Part shown: positions 1 to 6,200 of the stretch, one piece after another
Numbering within the stretch: the first letter of the stretch is position 1
How the letters are laid out: each line of letters opens with the position of its first letter
Assembly: GCA_023415715.1 (NCBI GenBank)
Contig: JAEZJP010000151.1
Location: forward strand, 1 to 7,860
Direction: 5' to 3'
DNA length: 7,860 nt
Source of the DNA: Bacillota bacterium
GTDB taxonomy: Bacteria > Bacillota > Clostridia > Christensenellales > Aristaeellaceae
Translations under genes and position numbers: made by a program
Notes under the pieces: generated by a model
Databases searched by the model: none
Told to the model about the DNA's origin: nothing
The model's input: the letters and a program-made list of their open reading frames with translations, nothing else

Positions 1-555
1 GTGCTCCACGATTACAGCGAGGAGTATAACCATACCATTATCGCCATTGAAAACGGGCATGTCACGGGGCGCAAGGTTTACGACTGCGGAACAAATTTGG
101 GGCTGGAAATTTTGCGAGGGCTTGCCGGGCAGGAAGATCAGTACAACTACCTGACCAAGACAAAAGACGGTAAAATCCTCCGTTCCACTTCCATATACAT
201 TCACGGCGACGATGACAGCCTCATCGGGTCGATATGTATCAACTGGGATGTGAGCGATTTCGTATATTCGGCCAACGCGCTAAGCAAGCTGGCAAATATA
301 TCACAGCCCCAGCAGGTGAATGAAATCATTACAGACAACGTAAGCGATCTGCTGGATGCGCTTATTCAGGAATCCATTTCGCAAGTGGGCAAACCCGTCA
401 TCAACATGAGCAAAGAAGAAAAAATTGCCGGCCTCAAATACCTGGATAAAAAGGGCGCCTTCCTGGTAAAACGTGCGAGCGACCGGGTTGCAAAGGTTTA
501 TGGAATTTCCAAGAACACGCTTTATAACTACCTGGAGAAGTACGAGCAGGATTGA
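1..555 (+). CDS. YheO/DauR-family transcriptional regulator (5' end cut by window)
   Basis: This is the C-terminal 184 residues of a DNA-binding regulator. The first ~85 visible residues match the YheO-like PAS sensor domain, with the hallmark AIENGHVTGRKV at 16-27. The last ~50 residues match the family's C-terminal helix-turn-helix, containing LDKKGAFLVKRASDRVAK followed by YGISKNTLYNYLEKY. Family members are usually 200-240 residues and begin before the VLHD motif. The GTG at base 1 is therefore an internal valine codon, and about 20-40 N-terminal residues lie upstream. A characterised relative, DauR of Pseudomonas aeruginosa, controls D-arginine catabolism. The gene points the same way as the transport and catabolic genes, with an 86-nt gap to the next one, so it may regulate that cluster in cis. 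The ligand is not deducible. The family call is firm; the regulatory target is inference. Confidence 0.9.
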   Translation: MLHDYSEEYNHTIIAIENGHVTGRKVYDCGTNLGLEILRGLAGQEDQYNYLTKTKDGKILRSTSIYIHGDDDSLIGSICINWDVSDFVYSANALSKLANISQPQQVNEIITDNVSDLLDALIQESISQVGKPVINMSKEEKIAGLKYLDKKGAFLVKRASDRVAKVYGISKNTLYNYLEKYEQD

Positions 556-641
556 ATTTTGGGCTCCCTCATGGATTGATAGGCTGCATCACTGCCTAAA
601 AGGTCATGGCATGGAATCCGCTTTAGAGGGGGGCACGCGTT

Positions 642-1100
642 ATGGGAAATGTCGAAAAACGGTTGGCAGAATTAGGCCTCACTTTACCTGCATGTCCAGT
701 CCCCGTAGCGAATTATTTAACCTCGCATGATACGGGCGATTTGATTTACGTAGCCGGACAGACTGCATGGCAGCTTGACGGGACGCTGCTTTACCCGGGC
801 AAGGTCGGCAGCGATGTCTCTCTTGATCAGGCGTATCAATCCGCCCGCCTGGCTGCGCTGCGGCTTATCAGCGAACTGAATGCAGCCGCGGACCTTAACA
901 AAATCAGGATCATCAAGCTGAATGGCTATGTCAACGCCGCGCCGGACTTTGGCGGGCATCCGGCAGTTATCAACGGCGCGTCGGATTTGTTTGTTGCGGT
1001 ATTTGGCGAAAACGGAAGGCATGCGCGCACGGCGGTGGGTGTCGGGTCGCTGCCTGACAACGCATCAGTCGAAGTGGAGATCATCGCCCAGAGGATCTGA
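642..1100 (+). CDS. RidA/YjgF/UK114-family enamine/imine deaminase
   Basis: The protein has 152 residues and belongs to the longer YjgF-like branch rather than the ~128-residue canonical RidA. Family members are small trimeric cytosolic proteins; RidA itself hydrolyses reactive enamines and imines released by PLP enzymes, forming keto acids and ammonia. Visible marks are LIYVAGQTA near 34-42 and the C-terminal ARTAVGVGSLPDNASVEVE. In that block R129 occupies the place of the RidA catalytic arginine (Arg105 in E. coli numbering) and E146 the place of the conserved late glutamate. The ATG at 642 follows an AGAGGGGG ribosome site at about 624-631. The stop is 68 nt before the binding-protein start. 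Location beside two PLP-enzyme genes suggests it handles their intermediates. Whether this branch has the same activity as true RidA is uncertain, although the key arginine is kept. Confidence 0.9.
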   Translation: MGNVEKRLAELGLTLPACPVPVANYLTSHDTGDLIYVAGQTAWQLDGTLLYPGKVGSDVSLDQAYQSARLAALRLISELNAAADLNKIRIIKLNGYVNAAPDFGGHPAVINGASDLFVAVFGENGRHARTAVGVGSLPDNASVEVEIIAQRI

Positions 1101-1107
1101 ATGAGGA

Positions 1108-1138
1108 TGTTGCGTCCGGCAGGAGTACCGGACGAACA
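1108..1138 (+). promoter_or_regulatory. Hairpin in the leader of the binding-protein gene
   Basis: CGTCCGG (1113-1119) pairs perfectly with CCGGACG (1128-1134) across an 8-nt loop. If G1112 is bulged out, TGTT (1108-1111) also pairs with AACA (1135-1138). No T run follows, so this is not a terminator. It lies 13 nt before the strong ribosome site of the binding-protein gene and could protect the mRNA 5' side after processing or mark a processing point. The pairing is seen; the role is inference. Confidence 0.5.
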
Positions 1139-1150
1139 AATATAATGTTC

Positions 1151-1159
1151 TTAAGGAGG
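1151..1159 (+). promoter_or_regulatory. Ribosome binding site that fixes the binding-protein start
   Basis: TTAAGGAGG is a near-perfect Shine-Dalgarno site ending 9 nt before ATG 1169. It lies downstream of the alternative in-frame ATG at 1145, so that upstream start is unlikely to be used. Confidence 0.8.
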
Positions 1160-1168
1160 AAACCCAAC

Positions 1169-2029
1169 ATGAAAAAGGCATTGGCACTGATCCTCGTCGT
1201 TTCTTTGCTTCTTAGCGTTTGCGTCACAGCTTTTGCGACCGGTGAGCAAAAGAGCAAGCTGCAGGAAGTCCTTGACCGCGGTTACCTCATTGTGGGCACA
1301 GGTTCCACGAATGTTCCGTGGCACTCCATCAATGCCAACGGCGAATACGAAGGCTTTGACATCGATATGGCGCGTATTTTGGCCAAGGGCTTGTTCGGCG
1401 ATCCCAGCAAGGTGCAGTTTGTAGAGCAAGCCAGCGATCAGCGCATCCCGAACACGCTGGCCGACAAAGTCGACATCACCTTCCAGTTCATGACCATCAA
1501 CCCCACGCGTGCCCAGCAGGTTGCTTTCTCCATTCCGTATTATACGGAAGGCATCGGGCTGATTCTCAAAACCGGCGGCAAGTACAAGACGTATGATGAG
1601 CTTGTTGCCGCTGTAGCCGCGGGCCAGAGCGTCACCATCGCCATACTGCAGAACGCCGATGCCTCCGCCAATGTGCAGCGCATGGTAGCGGGTTCAGTGG
1701 ACGACCAGTATGAGAGCCAGGGCCTGGTATACCAGGCAGTCGACTCCGGCCGCGCCGACGCGGGCGCAGTTGACTTGTCCTCCATCAAGTGGCTGGCTTC
1801 CCAGCAGCCCGAAAAGTACACGGATTCCGGATTCAGCTTTAACCCGCAGAATTACGGCGCCGCGATGAACCCCAACGACCAGGTATGGATCAACTACGTC
1901 AACCAGGTATTGTTTGACGCGATGACGGGCGCCACCTATCCCCTCTACACCGAAGCGTTCAAGAAGTGGTTTGGCGAAGAACCTCAGGCCCCCTCGATCG
2001 GCATGCCCTCCATCTTCCGCTCGAAATAA
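1169..2029 (+). CDS. Amino-acid ABC transporter substrate-binding protein (SBP family 3)
   Basis: This is the extracellular receptor of the importer encoded just downstream, 286 residues long. The start chosen is ATG 1169, not the in-frame ATG 1145. It follows TTAAGGAGG (1151-1159) at good spacing and gives a clean signal peptide, MKKALALILVVSLLLSVCVTA. Signal peptidase I could cut after AFA (residues 21-23). C18 lies in LSVC, a poor lipobox because valine sits at -1. Family 3 marks include GEYEGFDIDMA at 58-68, the ligand-contacting TINPTRAQQVAFSIPYY block (109-125, with R114), and AGAVD at 198-202, where the carboxylate usually holds the ligand amino group. These residues fit an alpha-amino acid or similar zwitterion, but specificity cannot be read. 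A hairpin follows the stop, consistent with higher expression than the permeases. Confidence 0.93.
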   Translation: MKKALALILVVSLLLSVCVTAFATGEQKSKLQEVLDRGYLIVGTGSTNVPWHSINANGEYEGFDIDMARILAKGLFGDPSKVQFVEQASDQRIPNTLADKVDITFQFMTINPTRAQQVAFSIPYYTEGIGLILKTGGKYKTYDELVAAVAAGQSVTIAILQNADASANVQRMVAGSVDDQYESQGLVYQAVDSGRADAGAVDLSSIKWLASQQPEKYTDSGFSFNPQNYGAAMNPNDQVWINYVNQVLFDAMTGATYPLYTEAFKKWFGEEPQAPSIGMPSIFRSK

Positions 2030-2061
2030 CGCGAAGGATAGCTTCATTAAGGGCCATATGC

Positions 2062-2107
2062 TGCGCAACCCCTGCACGACGTATGCCAAACAGGGGTTGC
2101 GCATTTT
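2062..2107 (+). terminator. Hairpin with short T run between binding-protein and permease genes (attenuator or mRNA stabiliser)
   Basis: TGCGCAACCCCTG (2062-2074) is a perfect 13-bp inverted repeat of CAGGGGTTGCGCA (2091-2103), with a 16-nt loop and then TTTT (2104-2107). It starts 33 nt after the binding-protein stop, in the 121-nt gap before the first permease, which is the largest gap in the transporter cluster. The T run is short, so partial termination or protection of the upstream mRNA from 3' exonucleases is likelier than full termination. Such hairpins often follow binding-protein genes so that the receptor exceeds the membrane subunits. The structure is seen; the effect is inferred. 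Confidence 0.75.
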
Positions 2108-2150
2108 CATTACCGCCAGGGCCGCTAATGATCAAAAGAGGAGGCGCTCC

Positions 2151-2810
2151 ATGGCCTATCATATCAATTTTAATTTGGTGCTGACCTATTTCCCCGACTT
2201 TTTGAAGGGGTTGGGGCTGGGTCTTTGGCTGGCGGCAATATCCCTGTTTTTTGGAATGGTAATCGGGATCTTGCTCGCCTTAAGCGCAATTTCAAAAATA
2301 AAGGCGCTGAAGATCTTTGCTTCCGGCTATGTAACGGTCCTGCGCAATATTCCGCTGCTGGTGCTTACGTTCTTTTGCTACTTTGGCCTGCCGGATTGGG
2401 GGCTGCTGTTAAGCAAGCACGCATCGTTCGTGTTCGCATTGTCATTGTATGCGGGCGCTTATCTTACGGAGGTATTCCGCGCAGGCCTCGAGGCCATTCC
2501 AAAGGGGATCATTGAGGCTGGCGCGGCTATCGGGCTGCGCAAGCTGCAAATCATGCAGTACATACAAATGCCCATTATGTTTAAAAACGTAATGCCTTCG
2601 CTCTCCAACAATTTCATTTCATTATTTAAGGATACGTCCCTGGCATCCTCCATCGCTGTGGTTGAGCTTACCTACCTGGCCCGGAAGGTCAACACCATCA
2701 CTTTCCGCGTAATCGAGGTCTGGCTGATTGTCGGCGCCTTGTATATGGTGACCTGCTACATTATCGCGTTTTTGCTTCGCCTTGCCGAACGCAAATTCCG
2801 CATACAGTAA
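2151..2810 (+). CDS. Polar amino-acid ABC transporter permease (first subunit)
   Basis: This 219-residue membrane subunit belongs to the His/Glu/Gln/Arg-type family (HisM/GlnP type). The first helices span about 16-45 and 56-80, and further helices lie at about 90-106, 150-172 and 186-210. The EAA loop that docks on the ATPase lies at about 107-129, with E107, the core GLEAIPKG and the second half AGAAIGL. The usual LRNIPLLV segment is present at 64-71. ATG 2151 is chosen because it follows AGAGGAGG (2137-2144) and gives the expected family length. An open extension back to 1971 overlaps the binding-protein gene and reads through the hairpin, so it is rejected. The gap to the second permease is 12 nt. 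Two different permease genes suggest a HisQM-like heterodimer. Confidence 0.92.
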   Translation: MAYHINFNLVLTYFPDFLKGLGLGLWLAAISLFFGMVIGILLALSAISKIKALKIFASGYVTVLRNIPLLVLTFFCYFGLPDWGLLLSKHASFVFALSLYAGAYLTEVFRAGLEAIPKGIIEAGAAIGLRKLQIMQYIQMPIMFKNVMPSLSNNFISLFKDTSLASSIAVVELTYLARKVNTITFRVIEVWLIVGALYMVTCYIIAFLLRLAERKFRIQ

Positions 2811-2822
2811 GGAGGTGTGCAC

Positions 2823-3503
2823 ATGGCACGTGTAGGCTTCATACAGAGCATCATCCGTTCACAAAACGCGATATTGGCCGGCATTTCCAATACGCTCGCC
2901 TCATCGCTGTATGCCATCCTCATTTCCACGGTGCTTGGGCTTACGTTGGGCATCATTCTTACCTACGGCAATAAATACATAAAAATCCCATTCCGGTTGT
3001 ATGTGGATGTCATCCGCGGCATTCCGGGGCTGGTTATCGTGTTCGCAGTGTACTACTTTATCGATTTCTGGCTGCGCAATTTGGGCTTTGGCATGCCCCC
3101 GTTTGTTGCCGGCTTTATCGCGCTTTCTGTCAACGCAAGCGCCCATGTGGCCGAAAACACGCGCGGCGCTTTGCAGACCATTCCAAAGGGACAAATCGAC
3201 GCGGGCAAGGCCATCGGCATGAATTTTTGGAAAACCCTCTATCACATCCTGCTGCCCCAGGCGATGGTGCGCATGCTGCCCCCGTGGGTGAATACCCTCA
3301 CGGAAATCGTGAAAGGCTCTACCCTCCTGGCGCTCATCGGCGTGGCGGAGCTGCTACTGACAACGCAGCAGCTTATTGCCATGAACAACAATGCACTTCA
3401 ATATTACGCATTTGCCGGGTTTATTTACTTTGTCATCAACTTTGTCATTGAGCGCATCGGCAAATTTGCAGAAAAGAAAATCAGCAGGGGGATAAGCGTA
3501 TGA
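2823..3503 (+). CDS. Polar amino-acid ABC transporter permease (second subunit)
   Basis: This 226-residue inner-membrane permease pairs with the subunit just upstream. Hydrophobic helices are visible at about 15-47, 62-84, 91-108, 158-180 and 193-211. The EAA loop spans about 111-132 and includes GALQTIPKGQIDAGKAIGM. VIRGIPGLV at 63-71 is the family's conserved turn after the first helices. ATG 2823 is preferred over GTG 2817, two codons earlier, because AAGGAGGT (2809-2816) is correctly spaced for the ATG and abuts the GTG. The TGA stop overlaps the ATPase ATG by 4 nt (ATGA), implying translational coupling. The two permeases share the EAA core IPKG but differ widely elsewhere, so this is old paralogy and not a recent duplication. 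Confidence 0.92.
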   Translation: MARVGFIQSIIRSQNAILAGISNTLASSLYAILISTVLGLTLGIILTYGNKYIKIPFRLYVDVIRGIPGLVIVFAVYYFIDFWLRNLGFGMPPFVAGFIALSVNASAHVAENTRGALQTIPKGQIDAGKAIGMNFWKTLYHILLPQAMVRMLPPWVNTLTEIVKGSTLLALIGVAELLLTTQQLIAMNNNALQYYAFAGFIYFVINFVIERIGKFAEKKISRGISV

Positions 3504-4276
3504 ACGACGCGCTGCTTCAAATTCGCGGTCTTGAAAAATGGTACGGCAAACTGCAGGTGTTCTCCGATGTGGATTTGGACATTCATCAAGGCGAAGTGGT
3601 GTCGATCATCGGCTCGTCCGGTTCGGGCAAAACGACGCTTCTGCGGTGCATCAACCTGCTGGAACAGTTTCAAAAAGGTACAATTCACCTGAACAAGGAA
3701 GAGTTTGGTTACAAGACAGTTGGTGGAAAGCGCACGCGCCTGCCCGAAAGCCAGATTGCCAAACAGCGCATCCATACCGGCATGGTATTCCAGCAGTTCA
3801 ACCTGTTTCCGCACATGACGGCGCTCAAAAATGTGACCCTGGGCCTTACGAAGGTGAAGCATATCAGCAAGCAGGCGGCCGAAACAGAAGCGAAAAAGTG
3901 GCTGACCCGCGTAGGCCTGGCCGATAAAATGAACCACTATCCTTCCCAGCTCTCCGGGGGGCAGCAGCAGCGCGTTGCAATCGCCCGCGCGATCGCATTG
4001 AATCCGCTGATTATGCTCTTTGACGAGGCAACCAGCGCGCTGGACCCCGAATTGGTCGGGGAAGTGCTGAACGTCATCAAGGAATTGGCCAAGGATGGTA
4101 CGACCATGATCCTTGTCACCCATGAAATGCGCTTTGCCTATGAAATCTCCGACAAAGTCATTTTTATGGATGCCGGCAAGGTCGCGCGCGTAGGTACGCC
4201 CAAGGAAATTTTCATCGACAGGGATCACCCGCGCCTGCGTGAATTTTTGGCAACTTTCAATGTGGACATCGGATAG
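3500..4276 (+). CDS. Polar amino-acid ABC transporter ATP-binding protein
   Basis: This 258-residue cytoplasmic ATPase powers the importer. All catalytic elements are intact: Walker A GSSGSGKT (38-45), Q-loop in MVFQQFNLFPHMT (95-107), signature LSGGQQQRVAIARA (151-164), Walker B IMLFDE (171-176), D-loop SALD (179-182) and switch histidine H208 in VTHEM. The stretch from Walker A to the Q-loop is longer than in GlnQ and carries a charged insertion (about 66-90), recalling HisP-type subunits. The length is normal for the GlnQ/HisP family. The start overlaps the upstream permease by 4 nt, and the deacetylase gene begins 14 nt after the stop, so the enzymes that follow are very probably co-transcribed with the transporter. 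The exact amino acid carried cannot be told from this subunit. Confidence 0.96.
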   Translation: MNDALLQIRGLEKWYGKLQVFSDVDLDIHQGEVVSIIGSSGSGKTTLLRCINLLEQFQKGTIHLNKEEFGYKTVGGKRTRLPESQIAKQRIHTGMVFQQFNLFPHMTALKNVTLGLTKVKHISKQAAETEAKKWLTRVGLADKMNHYPSQLSGGQQQRVAIARAIALNPLIMLFDEATSALDPELVGEVLNVIKELAKDGTTMILVTHEMRFAYEISDKVIFMDAGKVARVGTPKEIFIDRDHPRLREFLATFNVDIG

Positions 4277-4290
4277 CGGAGGGAATTGCA

Positions 4291-5076
4291 ATGGAACAGA
4301 TGACAGTAAAGCCATGGCAGGACGGCAAACCTTTTAAGGGCAAGGTTTTTGCGGCGGTTTTCCCCCATTCGGATGATTTTACCTTCAATGCCGCCGGGCT
4401 GATGATAAAGCTTTTGCGTGAGGGATACGAAGGTTATTTCGTCCGCATGACAGACGACTGCATGGACAGCTATGGCCTGTCTTACGGCGAAACCGCGTTA
4501 CTGATCGAAAAGGAAACACAGGCGCTGGCCAAACTGCTGGGCATAAAAAAAGTGTACGACTTCAATTACAACAACCACTATATGGGGCATGAACTACTGG
4601 TCGAAATGCGGCACCGGCTGATGATGCTGTTCCGCTATCTGAAGGTGGATACCGTCATCTCCTTTGACCCCTATGGCCATTATGAGGAAAACCCCGATCA
4701 CCAGATCACCGGCATGGCGGTGGAACAGGCATGCTGGATGGCCGGACGGCAGCTTGATTTGCCTGAAACGAAGGATATGGGGCTCATGCCCCATTTTGTG
4801 CGGGAAAAGTATTATACCGCCCGCGGCCCGCAAGCTGCCAACTGCCTCATCGACATTGCGCCCGTGCTTCCCATAAAGCAGGAAGCTGTCAAACTGCACG
4901 CAACGCCGCTTACCAACATGTGGAAGGTGTATCTTGAGACGCATGGCGGGCAGGAAAATCCCGCATTGTCTTTCGACGCGTTTGTCCGGACATTCTTTAC
5001 CGAGCGTGTCCAGGAACCGTGCCAGGGGCTGAACCATTACGAAAAATTTCACTATATTGCGCCCCAGCTATTTTGA
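4291..5076 (+). CDS. PIG-L/LmbE-family zinc-dependent deacetylase
   Basis: This cytosolic protein has 261 residues, within the usual 220-300 range. PIG-L enzymes remove N-acyl, usually acetyl, groups from amino-sugar or similar substrates with a zinc ion. The N-terminal metal motif is FPHSDDFTFNAAG (24-36). By analogy with MshB, H26 and D29 are zinc ligands and D28 is the general base. The third ligand is H137 in DPYGHYEENPDHQITG (126-141). The canonical HPDDE is here HSDDF, a variant that keeps metal and catalytic residues. ATG 4291 follows GGAGGG (4278-4283). The gene lies 14 nt after the transporter ATPase and 17 nt before a PLP enzyme, so its substrate is likely something the importer brings in or a derivative of it. 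The family is certain; the substrate is unknown. Confidence 0.9.
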   Translation: MEQMTVKPWQDGKPFKGKVFAAVFPHSDDFTFNAAGLMIKLLREGYEGYFVRMTDDCMDSYGLSYGETALLIEKETQALAKLLGIKKVYDFNYNNHYMGHELLVEMRHRLMMLFRYLKVDTVISFDPYGHYEENPDHQITGMAVEQACWMAGRQLDLPETKDMGLMPHFVREKYYTARGPQAANCLIDIAPVLPIKQEAVKLHATPLTNMWKVYLETHGGQENPALSFDAFVRTFFTERVQEPCQGLNHYEKFHYIAPQLF

Positions 5077-5093
5077 CAAAGGGGGACAAGCAT

Positions 5094-6194
5094 ATGAGTA
5101 TCTATGAACAGCTTGGCATTAAAACAGCCATCAACGCTTGGGGAACGGTAACGAAGGTCGGCGGCTCCTTGATGGCGCCGGAGGTTTTGCAGGCGATGGC
5201 GGAGGCCGGTCAGCATTATGTGGAACTCAACACCCTGCATAAAGCGGCCGGCGAGCATATCGCTAAGCTTACGGGAGCGGAAGCCTGCTGCATCACTTGC
5301 GGCGCGGCTGCCGGCCTGGCCATTGCCACGGCGGCATGCATCGCGCGTATGGACGACGCGGCACGCCTTGCGCTGCCTGATACCACCGGGCTTAAAAACG
5401 AAGTGCTGGTGCTCAAGTGCCACCGCATCCTGTATGACCAGGCCGTTTTGCTGTCGGGCGCGCGCCTTGTGGAGGTGGGTCGCACCTCTTTCGCCTCGAT
5501 CAGGCAGGTGGAAGCCGCCATCACAGACAAAACCGCCGCCTTCTTTTACGCATCGGAAGCTGAACCCATGCGCGGCTCCATCCCGCTTGAGCAGCTCTCC
5601 CCCCTGCTGAAGAAGCACGGCATCCCAATCATCGTCGACGGCGCGGCCGAGCTGCCGCCCAAATCCAACCTGACAAGTTTTCACTTAAGGGGCGCAGACC
5701 TTACAGTGTTCAGCGGCGGCAAGGAGCTGCACGGCCCGCAATCCTCGGGGCTCATACTGGGGAGAAAAGACCTGATCGAAGCATGTGACGCCTGCTGCTG
5801 CCCCAATTACGGGGTAGGGCGCAGCATGAAGATCGACAAGGAAACCATTGCGGGGATCGTAAAGGCAGTGGAATTGTTCATGGCAAAGGACTATGATGAA
5901 CAGGACCGGCAGTGGACAGCTATGTCCAAGCGCATGGCCTCCGCCATCGAGAAAACTGGCAAGGCCACAGTACGCCTGGGACATCCGCAGGAGCCGGGCA
6001 TTCAACCCATAGAAATTCTTCGCGTTTACATAACGCCTCTTGAGAAAACACCGCAGCAGGTGTATGACGCCCTGCTGGCGATGGATCCGCAGATCTATAC
6101 GGGCCTCAGCCATGGCGAACTTGTGCTGAACCCTCAATGCTTAAAGGAAGAAGAGGTGCAGACAGTTATCGGCGGCCTCGCCGCCGCGCTGTAA
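5094..6194 (+). CDS. SelA/DgaE-like PLP-dependent enzyme (aminotransferase class I/V fold)
   Basis: This 366-residue protein belongs to the family grouping L-seryl-tRNA selenium transferase with D-glucosaminate-6-phosphate ammonia-lyase (DgaE). INAWGTVTKVGGS at 13-25 is the family's opening motif. The cofactor phosphate loop lies around TCGAAAG (68-74), D182 in IIVDGAAE should contact the pyridine nitrogen, and K210 in FSGGKELHGPQSSG is the expected Schiff-base lysine. It lacks the long N-terminal domain of true SelA and no selenium gene is nearby. An ammonia-lyase, dehydratase or racemase acting on an amino compound is therefore likelier than selenocysteine synthesis. The start is ATG 5094 after AAAGGGGGA; a 25-codon upstream extension overlaps the deacetylase gene. 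Cysteines are unusually dense: C65, C66, C69 and C231, C234, C235, C236, both near the cofactor in this fold. The reaction is not assignable from sequence. Confidence 0.85.
   Translation: MSIYEQLGIKTAINAWGTVTKVGGSLMAPEVLQAMAEAGQHYVELNTLHKAAGEHIAKLTGAEACCITCGAAAGLAIATAACIARMDDAARLALPDTTGLKNEVLVLKCHRILYDQAVLLSGARLVEVGRTSFASIRQVEAAITDKTAAFFYASEAEPMRGSIPLEQLSPLLKKHGIPIIVDGAAELPPKSNLTSFHLRGADLTVFSGGKELHGPQSSGLILGRKDLIEACDACCCPNYGVGRSMKIDKETIAGIVKAVELFMAKDYDEQDRQWTAMSKRMASAIEKTGKATVRLGHPQEPGIQPIEILRVYITPLEKTPQQVYDALLAMDPQIYTGLSHGELVLNPQCLKEEEVQTVIGGLAAAL
6170..6186 (+). other. Compact GC hairpin at the end of the PLP-enzyme gene
   Basis: CGGCGGC (6170-6176) pairs perfectly with GCCGCCG (6180-6186) across a 3-nt loop. 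It ends 6 nt before the stop codon and 14 nt before the aminotransferase start. It may shape translational coupling to the next gene, or may simply reflect Gly- and Ala-rich coding; the pairing alone cannot decide. Confidence 0.4.
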
Positions 6195-6200
6195 TACGCC

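Noticed and set aside
1..3. GTG at the very first base as a start codon for the regulator
   Set aside because: The encoded VLHD motif is internal in YheO-family proteins and the PAS domain would be truncated; the window simply begins inside the gene.
552..580. TTGAAT with a -10-like ATTGAT 17 nt later, as a promoter for the RidA gene
   Set aside because: The -10 box matches only 3 of 6 positions; not good enough to call.
1141..1146. Perfect TATAAT as a -10 promoter box
   Set aside because: No -35 match at 16-18 nt upstream (TTGCGT at 1110 is 25 nt away), and transcription would begin inside the ribosome site.
1971..2150. N-terminal extension of the first permease to 1971
   Set aside because: It would overlap the binding-protein gene, run through the hairpin, add non-membrane sequence atypical of the family, and ignore the good ribosome site before 2151.
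2496..3194. Repeated CCATTCCAAAGGG in both permease genes (near 2497 and 3179)
   Set aside because: Both copies encode the conserved IPKG core of the EAA loop, so this is protein conservation and not a DNA repeat.
3425..4315. Long antisense open frame (296 codons) opposite the ATPase gene
   Set aside because: It lies fully across an intact ABC ATPase with all catalytic motifs and its translation resembles no family I know; long antisense frames are common in codon-biased genes of this GC.
5019..5093. N-terminal extension of the SelA-like enzyme
   Set aside because: It overlaps the deacetylase gene and adds 25 residues absent from the family; ATG 5094 has its own ribosome site.
5094..6194. 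True selenocysteine synthase (SelA)
   Set aside because: The long SelA N-terminal domain is missing, no selB, selD or selC is nearby, and the context is amino-compound catabolism.
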